This document shows, one piece after another, positions 1-5,354 of a stretch of DNA of 14,060 nt (the first letter of the stretch is position 1; each line of letters opens with the position of its first letter). Under the pieces are notes generated by a model. It worked only from the letters and a program-made list of their open reading frames with translations. It had not been told where the DNA came from and made no database searches. This DNA comes from Chloroflexi bacterium RBG_16_60_22 (GTDB lineage: Bacteria; Chloroflexota; Dehalococcoidia; Dehalococcoidales; RBG-16-60-22). The position numbers and the translations under genes were made by a program. The stretch is taken from the NCBI GenBank assembly GCA_001796935.1, contig MGNX01000084.1, forward strand, positions 14,954 to 29,013, read 5' to 3'.

Positions 1-210
1 GCCCCTCTCAGGCTCTCCTCTATACTCTAGGAAAAGGGGGTTTTCTTTTCCCTCTTGAGGGGAGATAAAAATGAGTGTCAAAGAGGAGAAACCTTCCTGT
101 TCCCGGGGCGGGTACGCAAAAGGGGGCGTCTAAGAGGGGCGGAGTCCCTCTTCCCTATCCCTCCCCCTCTCCTTTGAAGGAGAGGGGGACTTAGGAGGTG
201 AGGTAGATAG
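1..210. repeat. Cluster of short palindromic intergenic repeats
   Basis: No gene is visible here. The stretch is built from purine/pyrimidine-skewed palindromes. The clearest is 163-174 pairing with 177-188 (ccccctctcctt / aaggagaggggg, perfect 12-bp arms, 2-nt loop). Others are 132-138 with 146-152 (aagaggg / ccctctt), 30-36 with 45-51 (ggaaaag / ctttcc-type arms, 7 bp) and 50-54 with 57-61. Similar CCCCT-rich palindromes are, to my knowledge, scattered between genes in Dehalococcoidia genomes, and a related one sits at 10439-10468 in this window. The stretch may be a composite of several repeat copies that accumulated at the edge of the AT-rich island. A role as transcription terminator for a gene left of the window is possible, but no T-run follows the stems. 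Confidence 0.6.
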
Positions 211-312
211 AAATTGATATAAAATATCATAATTTACGCATATTCTATAAAGCCCCTCGACAAATTAAGTAATTTGTTTTACCATATGTTTGCTATTTCA
301 TAAGGTAAACAT
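211..312 (+). promoter_or_regulatory. AT-rich, dyad-rich leader of the nuclease-like gene
   Basis: Three dyads follow one another: 215-229 (TGATAT AAA ATATCA), 261-276 (CAAATTA AG TAATTTG, perfect) and 282-291 with 307-316 (CCATATGTTT / AAACATATGG, perfect 10-bp arms, 15-nt spacer). The last arm contains the ATG of the downstream gene, and the weak Shine-Dalgarno AAGG (302-305) lies in the spacer. A possible promoter is TCGACA (257-262), 17 nt, TACCAT (280-285), which would place the middle dyad between the two boxes and the last dyad over the -10. This arrangement suggests an operator, perhaps autoregulation, or a hairpin that occludes translation. That is inference: AT-rich DNA produces short palindromes by chance, and the promoter match is only fair. 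Confidence 0.4.
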
Positions 313-813
313 ATGGCCAGAGCAAAAGTAGTTTCGGATAGATTAGCCAAAGTAAAATGCAAAGAATGGCTGGAAAAATTTGGATTTACGGACATAAAAC
401 CAGCAAGAAATCAAAGCTGCGATTTAACGGCCAAGAAATCCAGAAAAACATATTTCATTGAAATAAAATATTCTTCCAAGGACGAGGGTAATTTTTTCGG
501 TACAGTAATGCTAACTGAGATGTTTCAGGCAATAAGTAATAGAGAAAATTACATGTTCTTGGTATGCAGAGGACAGGGCGAAAATATAGATGATTGGTTT
601 TTTAAGTTGTTCAATGTTAAAGAGTTCATTAAATGTTGCACATTAACAACACCGATTTTTCTTTATCACTTGGATGCAAAAGTAAGTTCCAAATTAACCG
701 TCCCAAAATTCTCTAAACATACCACTCTCGCGTCGGAGAGTTTAATAAAACAGATGTGGAAAGACTTCCAACAATGGAAATCTACGTCATATATGTCTAA
801 AGAGGAGAAATAA
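313..813 (+). CDS. Hypothetical protein, PD-(D/E)XK nuclease-like
   Basis: 166 residues. I do not recognise the exact family. The N-terminal half shows a helix (1-22), then D37 within CDLTA and E50-I-K52 within FIEIKYS, giving D-x12-E-x-K in the strand order of a PD-(D/E)XK nuclease core. The following stretch (62-85: GTVMLTEMFQAI, then YMFLVCRG) has the helix-then-strand pattern seen after the EXK strand in Mrr- and DUF3883-like domains. The C-terminal 60 residues are lysine-rich and could contact DNA. No helicase or methyltransferase gene is visible beside it. Start at ATG 313 with weak AAGG seven bases upstream. It is much more AT-rich than every gene to its right, which points to horizontal acquisition. 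It is followed 2 nt later by a small gene, so the two are very likely co-transcribed. The nuclease fold is inferred from motif spacing only; a defence or restriction role is speculative. Confidence 0.7.
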   Translation: MARAKVVSDRLAKVKCKEWLEKFGFTDIKPARNQSCDLTAKKSRKTYFIEIKYSSKDEGNFFGTVMLTEMFQAISNRENYMFLVCRGQGENIDDWFFKLFNVKEFIKCCTLTTPIFLYHLDAKVSSKLTVPKFSKHTTLASESLIKQMWKDFQQWKSTSYMSKEEK

Positions 814-815
814 TC

Positions 816-1031
816 ATGGGTAATGTAAGATATATTTTAACTAAGTATGAAACAACACGTAGAACGGAAAAAGTTGAGTATTTGGTAGATATTCCTGAGA
901 ACATTAGAAACAAAACACAATACGCTGAAGAACAAATATTTGATAACACTTATATTAATTATAAAGTTGTCGATATAGTTGATAGCGAAAGATTAGACGA
1001 CGAATTTCGTGGTTTAAAAAGGGTCAAATAA
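816..1031 (+). CDS. Small hypothetical protein, partner of the nuclease-like gene
   Basis: 71 residues, family not recognised. Start at ATG 816 is supported by a strong AGAGGAG (801-807) eight bases upstream, inside the end of the preceding gene, and the two reading frames are separated by only two bases, so translation is probably coupled. The sequence suggests strand (YLVDI), helix (about 31-42), strand (YKVVDIVD), then a charged tail (SERLDDEFRGLKRVK). There is no signal peptide, membrane segment or cysteine. Composition is as AT-rich as its neighbour. It could be a small binding partner, inhibitor or regulator of the nuclease-like protein, but nothing in the sequence decides this. An antitoxin or immunity role would be a guess from gene order. 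Confidence 0.65.
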   Translation: MGNVRYILTKYETTRRTEKVEYLVDIPENIRNKTQYAEEQIFDNTYINYKVVDIVDSERLDDEFRGLKRVK

Positions 1032-1107
1032 TTCACTCCCCGTAAGACCAAGATTAAAATATTTGTATTTCTTCCTTTTATAGTTTCTTAGCGATAGGAG
1101 GCCATTA
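1032..1107. other. AT-rich intergenic stretch, right edge of the island
   Basis: This contains no gene. It is AT-rich, with a pyrimidine-rich run around 1068-1080, and ends in the ribosome binding site AGGAGG (1096-1101) of the truncated reading frame that follows. A TATAGT at 1079-1084 is visible but has no good -35 box at normal spacing. Base composition changes to GC-rich shortly after 1140, so the island boundary probably lies in or just after the phosphorylase remnant. Confidence 0.4.
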
Positions 1108-1236
1108 ATGCCCACAGCTAAGATAGGCGTTATCGGGGGTAGTTCTAACGGGCTAAGCCGCCCATGGTACGAGGGCGGCTCGGGTGGGAATAGATATCAT
1201 GCGAGGGGTGGCGGGGACAGGTTATCAGATAATTGA
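1108..1236 (+). pseudogene. Probable 5' remnant of methylthioadenosine phosphorylase (mtnP-like)
   Basis: A 42-codon reading frame starts at ATG 1108, six bases after a textbook AGGAGG (1096-1101). Its first residues are MPTAKIGVIGGS, closely resembling the start of S-methyl-5'-thioadenosine phosphorylases (usual pattern AKIGxIGGSGLY, the phosphate-binding glycine loop). From about codon 13 the similarity stops: the next residues (SNGLSRPWYEGG...) do not fit the family, and the frame closes at TGA 1234-1236. The full enzyme is normally around 280-290 residues. I read this as the undeleted 5' end of a lost gene. The break coincides with the end of the AT-rich island, as expected if an insertion or deletion there removed the rest. 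The alternative is a chance match in a leader region; the strong ribosome binding site argues against it. Confidence 0.5.
1156..1180 (+). other. GC-rich hairpin inside the remnant
   Basis: AGCCGCCC (1156-1163) pairs perfectly with GGGCGGCT (1173-1180) across a 9-nt loop. There is no T-run after it, so it is not a standard intrinsic terminator. It lies in the stretch that no longer matches the phosphorylase and may belong to the sequence that replaced the lost gene. Confidence 0.4.
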
Positions 1237-1247
1237 AGCCACCCTTC

Positions 1248-1277
1248 TTGATTTAACCTCCCTTGTTTAGCTATACT
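1248..1277 (+). promoter_or_regulatory. Sigma-70-type promoter of the SIMPL lipoprotein gene
   Basis: TTGATT (1248-1253), 18-nt spacer, TATACT (1272-1277). Transcription would begin near 1284, leaving a leader of about 20 nt that contains the ribosome binding site AAGGAGG (1291-1297). Confidence 0.55.
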
Positions 1278-1302
1278 GCAATTTGGGGAAAAGGAGGTGG
1301 CT

Positions 1303-2076
1303 ATGAAACGCTGGCTCTGGCCGACTCTCGGCTTATTGCTGACCGTTATTATCCTCTTCGCAACCGGCTGCGAGGGCATCACCTCGCCGCCCCCCCGGAC
1401 CACCGCCGGGGCCGCCTCCGGCCAGAACACCGGCATCTGGGTGACCGGCACCGGGGAGGTAAGCGTCACGCCGGACATCGCCGTACTTTTAGTGGGGGTG
1501 GAAGCCCAGGAGACGACCGTCGCCGCGGCCCAGGCCAAAGCATCCGGGGCCATGGACAGCGTGATGGCGTCCCTGACTGAAAGCGGCCTCAAGAAGGAAG
1601 ACATCCAGACGCAGTATTTCCGTATCCGCCAGCGGACGCGCTGGGACGACAGGACCCAGCAGGAGGTCGTTACCGGCTACCAGGTCACCAACCAGGTCAC
1701 GGCCAGGATAAGAGACATCGGGAACGTCAGCGGCATCATCGACGCCGTCGTCAGGGCCGGTGGCGACCTCATCAGGATTAACGACCTCAACTTCTCCGTG
1801 GAAGACCCTTCCCGGTACTACGACGAGGCCAGGCAAAAGGCCACCGCCGATGCGAAAACCAAGGCGGAGAAGCTGGCCAAACAGGCCGGCGTGAAGCTGG
1901 GCACCCCGACCTATATTGCGGAGTCGGCGATGGTACCGCAGGCCTACGGGGGTATAATGTACAGCCAGGCCGCGGGGCCCGTCCCGGCCCCGATGCCCGC
2001 CCCGGCCCCGCCCCCCGTCAGCCCGGGAGAGGTCAAGGTCAGCCTCACCGTGCAGATAGCCTACGGCATCAGGTAG
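1303..2076 (+). CDS. SIMPL-domain (DUF541) lipoprotein
   Basis: 257 residues. A lipoprotein signal lies at 1-23: MKRW, a hydrophobic core, then ATGC with C23 as the likely lipidated cysteine. The SIMPL domain fills about 41-255, beginning with the typical ISVTGTGEV-like segment (here IWVTGTGEVSVTPDIAVL), then a helix rich in alanine, TESGLKKEDIQTQYFRI, and GYQVTNQVTARIRDI. A proline/alanine-rich loop (about 220-240) precedes the last strand, VKVSLTVQIAYGI. The family is periplasmic or surface-exposed, forms oligomers in some members, and has no agreed biochemical role. I chose ATG 1303 because AAGGAGG (1291-1297) lies five bases upstream; an in-frame GTG at 1297 overlaps that site and is unlikely. 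It has its own promoter and appears to be a single-gene unit. Confidence 0.9.
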   Translation: MKRWLWPTLGLLLTVIILFATGCEGITSPPPRTTAGAASGQNTGIWVTGTGEVSVTPDIAVLLVGVEAQETTVAAAQAKASGAMDSVMASLTESGLKKEDIQTQYFRIRQRTRWDDRTQQEVVTGYQVTNQVTARIRDIGNVSGIIDAVVRAGGDLIRINDLNFSVEDPSRYYDEARQKATADAKTKAEKLAKQAGVKLGTPTYIAESAMVPQAYGGIMYSQAAGPVPAPMPAPAPPPVSPGEVKVSLTVQIAYGIR

Positions 2077-2099
2077 TCCCGTTTACCCTCCCGTCCCGG

Positions 2100-2203
2100 G
2101 TTCTATTAGCACCTGGTTGATGAAACCGTCATTGCGAGGAGCGCCGCGACGAAGCAATCTCCAAAATCGGTAATAGAGATTGCTTCGCTTCGCTCGCAAT
2201 GAC
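2100..2203. repeat. MITE-like palindromic repeat, copy A with left flank
   Basis: The palindrome spans 2128-2203: GTCATTGCGAG at the left end, GAAGCAATCTC (2151-2161) inside, GAGATTGCTTC (2176-2186), and CTCGCAATGAC at the right end. Both pairs of 11-nt arms are exact complements and the segments between them differ in length. The left arm (2128-2159) matches, as reverse complement, the right arm of copy B at 9131-9162, and the match continues outward to 2100 with four mismatches in 28 bases. No coding capacity and no clear target duplication. Elements with these ends are, to my knowledge, common between genes in Dehalococcoidia and several other phyla, and are probably non-autonomous. Confidence 0.8.
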
Positions 2204-2227
2204 ATTACCAGCGAAAACCCTCTGCTA

Positions 2228-2257
2228 TTGCGCTTACCTTATGACAAGTGTTAGAAT
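2228..2257 (+). promoter_or_regulatory. Probable promoter of ribE-ribBA-ribH
   Basis: TTGCGC (2228-2233), 18-nt spacer, TAGAAT (2252-2257), just right of repeat copy A. The predicted start near 2264 gives a leader of about 28 nt, too short for an FMN riboswitch. The same TTGCGC -35 box occurs before thrS. Confidence 0.45.
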
Positions 2258-2291
2258 AATCAGGCAGGCAGGTCTCATCAGGGGGAAAGAG

Positions 2292-2921
2292 GTGTTTACC
2301 GGAATCGTCGCCGGGGTAGGCAATGTTGTCTCCGTGACGCCGGAAAAGCTGGCCATCAGCGCCGGCGGGGTCTTGGCGGGCCTGATGCCGGGCGGCAGCA
2401 TCGCCGTCAACGGCGTCTGCCTGACGGTGACCGGACTCACCAATAGGTCATTCTCCGTGGACGTCATGCCGGAGACTTTAAAGCGCACCAACCTCGGCCT
2501 CCTCCGCCCCGGCCACGGGGTCAACCTGGAACGGCCCCTCGGACTGGGCGGCGAGGTGGGGGGCCACCTGGTACAGGGCCACATCGACGGCACCGCCCGG
2601 CTGGCCTCGATTATCCCGGAGGGCGAGGCCCTGATGATGAAATTCGAGGCCTCCCCGGAGCTGCTGCGCTATATCGTGGACAAGGGCTTCATCGCCGTGG
2701 ACGGCGTGAGCCTGACCGTGGTCGGTAAGGACCGTACTTCCTTCCGGGTGTCCGTCGTCGGTTTCACCCGCCGGCATACCATTCTCAACGACCGGAAGGC
2801 GGGCGACACGGTCAACCTGGAGCTGGATATCATCGGGAAATACGTGGCCGAGTTCACCCGGCCGGCCGGCCCCGGCCTGACCGCCGAGTTTTTGAAGGAG
2901 CACGGCTTCGCGGTGAACTGA
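2292..2921 (+). CDS. ribE: Riboflavin synthase, alpha chain
   Basis: 209 residues. It converts two molecules of 6,7-dimethyl-8-ribityllumazine to riboflavin and one pyrimidine product, the last step of the pathway, in the cytosol. The family's two lumazine-binding repeats are clear: repeat 1 begins MFTGIVAGVG (GTG start) with VNGVCLTV; repeat 2 begins after GGHLVQGHIDG and carries VDGVSLTV and SVVGFTRRHT. The GTG at 2292 is chosen because it yields the canonical MFTGIV start and follows GGGGGAAAGAG. The frame stays open upstream to an ATG at 2199, but that codon lies in repeat copy A and the extra 31 residues have no family counterpart. First gene of a three-gene operon; 31 nt to ribBA. Some genomes call this gene ribC or ribE; the identity does not depend on the label. 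Confidence 0.95.
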   Translation: MFTGIVAGVGNVVSVTPEKLAISAGGVLAGLMPGGSIAVNGVCLTVTGLTNRSFSVDVMPETLKRTNLGLLRPGHGVNLERPLGLGGEVGGHLVQGHIDGTARLASIIPEGEALMMKFEASPELLRYIVDKGFIAVDGVSLTVVGKDRTSFRVSVVGFTRRHTILNDRKAGDTVNLELDIIGKYVAEFTRPAGPGLTAEFLKEHGFAVN

Positions 2922-2952
2922 CCGGACCGGGCAAGCGAGGTGATTTAGAAAA

Positions 2953-4170
2953 ATGGTACTGGCAACCATTCCGGAAGCGATTGAAGACATTAAAAACGGC
3001 AAGTTCGTCATCGTCGTTGACGACGAGGACCGGGAAAACGAGGGCGATTTCGTCATGGCCGCCGAGAAGGTCACCCCGGAGGCCATCAACTTCATGGCGG
3101 TACACGGTCGTGGCCTTATCTGCATGCCCGTCACCGGCGAGCGCCTGGACGAGTTGAAGATACCCATGATGGCGAGCAACAATACCTCCAAGTTCACCAC
3201 CGCCTTCGCCGTATCCGTCGAGGCCAAGCACGGCACCAGCACCGGCATCTCCGCCGCGGACCGGGCCACCACGGTACACGCGCTCATCGACCCCGCCACC
3301 CGGCCGGAGGACATCGTCATGCCGGGACACATGTTCCCCCTGCGGGCCAGGGACGGCGGCGTGCTGGTGCGGGCGGGGCAGACCGAGGCGACGGTTGACC
3401 TGGCCCGGCTGGCGGGCCTCTACCCGGCCGGCGTCTGCTGCGAGATTATGAACGAAGACGGCACCATGGCCCGGCTGCCCCAGCTGGAAGCGATTGCCCG
3501 GAGGTTCGACCTGAAAATCATCAGCGTGGCCGACCTCATTGCCTACCGCTACCGCCACGAGAAGCTGGTGCACCGCGTCGCCGAGGCCAGGCTGCCGACC
3601 CCCTACGGGAACTTCACCGTCATCGCTTACCGGAGCCAGACCGACGCCGCCGAGCACATCGCCCTGGTCATGGGCGACGTGGCCACCGACGAGCCGGTGC
3701 TGGTGCGGGTGCACAGCCAGTGCCTCACCGGCGACGTCTTCGACAGCCTGCGGTGCGACTGCGGCGACCAGATTAAGATGGCCATGGAAAAAATCGCCGG
3801 GGAGGGGCGGGGCGTCGTTCTCTACATGCGGCAGGAAGGCCGCGGCATCGGCATTCACAACAAGATAAAAGCCTATGCCCTCCAGGACGCCGGCATGGAC
3901 ACCGTGGAAGCCAACCTCTCGCTCGGCTTCGCGGCAGACTTGCGCGACTACGGCATCGGGGCGCAGATACTGGCCGAGCTGGGACTGCGCCACATGCGGC
4001 TGATGACCAACAACCCCAAGAAGATGAGCGGCCTGGAAAGCTACGGGCTCAAGATAACCGAGATAGTGCCCCTGGTCACCGAGCCCAACCCGCACAACCG
4101 CCGCTACCTCCAGACCAAACAGAAGAAACTGGGACATCTCTTAAAGGTCGCAGATAGCACCGAGGACTAA
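2953..4170 (+). CDS. ribBA: Bifunctional 3,4-DHBP synthase / GTP cyclohydrolase II
   Basis: 405 residues. The N-terminal domain (about 1-199) makes 3,4-dihydroxy-2-butanone 4-phosphate from ribulose 5-phosphate: acidic loop DDEDRENEGDF (23-33), GTSTGIS (95-100 region) and PGH with H125. The C-terminal domain (about 205-400) opens the GTP ring to start riboflavin synthesis: zinc ligands C257, C268 and C270 in HSQCLTGDVFDSLRCDCG, RQEGRGIG (293-300) and MTNNPKK (351-357). Both active sites look complete and the length is normal. ATG 2953 follows GAGGTGA. It sits 31 nt after ribE and 21 nt before ribH, and its two products feed the ribH reaction (one directly, one after the deaminase/reductase step missing from this cluster). 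Confidence 0.96.
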   Translation: MVLATIPEAIEDIKNGKFVIVVDDEDRENEGDFVMAAEKVTPEAINFMAVHGRGLICMPVTGERLDELKIPMMASNNTSKFTTAFAVSVEAKHGTSTGISAADRATTVHALIDPATRPEDIVMPGHMFPLRARDGGVLVRAGQTEATVDLARLAGLYPAGVCCEIMNEDGTMARLPQLEAIARRFDLKIISVADLIAYRYRHEKLVHRVAEARLPTPYGNFTVIAYRSQTDAAEHIALVMGDVATDEPVLVRVHSQCLTGDVFDSLRCDCGDQIKMAMEKIAGEGRGVVLYMRQEGRGIGIHNKIKAYALQDAGMDTVEANLSLGFAADLRDYGIGAQILAELGLRHMRLMTNNPKKMSGLESYGLKITEIVPLVTEPNPHNRRYLQTKQKKLGHLLKVADSTED

Positions 4171-4191
4171 AATAAGACAAGGGAGACAGCT

Positions 4192-4659
4192 ATGAGCAAG
4201 CAGTACGAGGGCATGCTACTGGGAAAAGGGCTGAAGTTCGGGGTGGTGGTCTCGCGTTTCAACGAGTTCTTCAGCAAAAAGCTGCTGGAAGGGGCCCGGG
4301 ACGGCCTGCTGCGCCACGGCGTGGCGGAAACCGATATCGATGTGGCCTGGACGCCCGGCTCCTTTGAAATCCCGCTGATTGCCCAGAAAATGGCCCAGTC
4401 CAAGAAATACGACGCCGTTATCTGCCTGGGGGCGGTCATCCGCGGCGGGACGCCTCACTTCGACTATATCGCGGGGGAGGTAACCAAAGGCATCGCCCAG
4501 CTGAACCTGAGCACCGGCGTGCCCGTTATCTACGGTGTTATCACCACCGACACCCTGGAGCAGGCGGTGGAGCGCTCCGGGACCAAGGCCGGCAACAAGG
4601 GCTTCGATGCCGCCGCCAGCGCCATCGAGATGGCCAACCTGGTAAAGTCGCTGGGCTAG
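4192..4659 (+). CDS. ribH: 6,7-dimethyl-8-ribityllumazine synthase
   Basis: 155 residues, normal for the family. It condenses 3,4-dihydroxy-2-butanone 4-phosphate with 5-amino-6-ribitylaminouracil and passes lumazine to RibE; family members assemble as pentamers or 60-subunit shells. Visible signatures: SRFNEFF (21-27, substrate aromatic binding), TPGSFEIPL (54-62), AVIRGGTPHFDYI with the catalytic histidine H89, and PVIYGVITTDTLEQA (111-125). ATG 4192 follows AGGGAGA. Last gene of the operon; it faces the minus-strand gene at 4677 with 17 nt between the stops, and no strong terminator hairpin is visible there. Confidence 0.96.
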   Translation: MSKQYEGMLLGKGLKFGVVVSRFNEFFSKKLLEGARDGLLRHGVAETDIDVAWTPGSFEIPLIAQKMAQSKKYDAVICLGAVIRGGTPHFDYIAGEVTKGIAQLNLSTGVPVIYGVITTDTLEQAVERSGTKAGNKGFDAAASAIEMANLVKSLG

Positions 4660-4676
4660 TCCCCGGGCCATCGGTG

Positions 4677-4931
4677 TCAGTCGGTAACCTTGTATACGGT
4701 GTCGCCGGGCCTGACGCGGTCGGGGACCTTGATACCCACGGAGTCGCCCTTCTTGCTCTTGGCGACATCCTTGTTGTCAATCTGCATGGATTCAACGACA
4801 AGCTCCACATCCGTGGTGTGTCCCTTGATATGAATCCTGTCCCCCACCTTGAGCGCGCCGGACATGTCTATGCCGGCCACCACCGGTCTGGCGAAGAAGT
4901 CCATCACCTTGCCGACTTCTTTCTCGGGCAT
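4677..4931 (-). CDS. Translation elongation factor-like small protein (EF-Tu domain-2 fold)
   Basis: 84 residues. The sequence reads as a lone beta-barrel of the EF-Tu domain-2 type: GKVMDFFARPVVAGIDMSG, LKVGDRIHIKG (28-38), the VESMQIDNKDV segment (47-57) that in elongation factors follows the barrel turn, and DSVGIKVPDRVRPGDTVYKV at the end. There is no GTPase domain. Similar stand-alone proteins occur in archaea and some bacteria and resemble the C-terminal part of U32 peptidases; their function is not established. ATG at 4931 is supported by AAGGAGG eight bases upstream on the minus strand and by a near-perfect promoter. It is a single-gene unit convergent with ribH. Confidence 0.8.
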   Translation of the reverse strand: MPEKEVGKVMDFFARPVVAGIDMSGALKVGDRIHIKGHTTDVELVVESMQIDNKDVAKSKKGDSVGIKVPDRVRPGDTVYKVTD

Positions 4932-4983
4932 TTGACTTCCCTCCTTGGCAATTACTGCCGGTGAACTTTACTTCGTGTTAAGG

Positions 4984-5012
4984 ATTATACCCCGCTACTT
5001 TTTATAAATCAA
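4984..5012 (-). promoter_or_regulatory. Sigma-70 promoter of the elongation factor-like gene
   Basis: On the minus strand TTGATT (5012-5007), exactly 17 nt, TATAAT (4989-4984). The leader to ATG 4931 would be about 45 nt. Confidence 0.7.
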
Positions 5013-5017
5013 TACTT

Positions 5018-5047
5018 TTGACATCACTCCCTCCCCCACCTTATAAT
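5018..5047 (+). promoter_or_regulatory. Consensus sigma-70 promoter of the 76-residue gene and bioY
   Basis: TTGACA (5018-5023), 18-nt spacer, TATAAT (5042-5047): both hexamers match the consensus in full. It is divergent from the promoter at 4984-5012, with the two -35 boxes only five bases apart, so the two units might compete for polymerase or share a regulator. Predicted transcription start about 5054. Confidence 0.75.
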
Positions 5048-5079
5048 GGTGCTGAATCTTATTTCAGGAGAAGCATTTC

Positions 5080-5310
5080 TTGGCCAAACCGGATAAAACG
5101 GGACCGATAGAAGACGAAACGGCGCCGGACGTGGCGCGGCTTGTCAGCCGCCTGGACATGCTGGACCGGCGCCTGGACAACGTCGACTCTATCGTGTCCG
5201 CCGTCGCCGAGCGGGTGATGCGGCAGCCGGTGACGCTCCACGTGACCTGCTCCCGGTGCGGCCATAAGATAGAAATCACCCTCATCGGCACCGAAAAGCC
5301 GAGTCCTTAG
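5080..5310 (+). CDS. Small hypothetical protein with coiled coil and one CxxC
   Basis: 76 residues, family not recognised. TTG start at 5080 with AGGAG (5066-5070) nine bases upstream; no ATG or GTG is available before the conserved-looking core. Residues about 17-46 form a heptad-like amphipathic helix (VARLVSRLDMLDRRLDNVDSI), and the C-terminal part holds CSRCGHKIEITL, a single CxxC that could bind zinc only as a dimer or serve a redox role. No membrane segment. It lies immediately behind a full-consensus promoter, so it may be well expressed, and 44 nt before bioY, with which it is probably co-transcribed. Whether it has any role in biotin uptake cannot be told. Confidence 0.65.
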   Translation: MAKPDKTGPIEDETAPDVARLVSRLDMLDRRLDNVDSIVSAVAERVMRQPVTLHVTCSRCGHKIEITLIGTEKPSP

Positions 5311-5354
5311 CAACCCGGCCCGGCGCGCAACCTTATTTTCACAGGGGGTCATAT

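Noticed and set aside
70..95. Similarity of gtcaaagaggagaaa (78-92) to the gtctaaagaggagaaa around the binding site of the 816 gene
   Set aside because: The shared part is essentially an extended Shine-Dalgarno; no reading frame follows at 95, so chance or a decayed gene start cannot be told apart.
2199..2291. ATG 2199 as start of ribE
   Set aside because: This codon is part of the right arm of repeat copy A and the extra residues match nothing in riboflavin synthases; GTG 2292 gives the canonical N-terminus.
2077..2291. FMN riboswitch before ribE
   Set aside because: The stretch is mostly repeat copy A followed by a promoter; none of the conserved FMN-aptamer segments is visible.
2854..4137. 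Long minus-strand open frame opposite ribBA
   Set aside because: The plus strand carries a complete, well-conserved RibBA. The antisense frame is histidine/glycine/valine-rich without any recognisable domain, as usual for GC-rich DNA read backwards.
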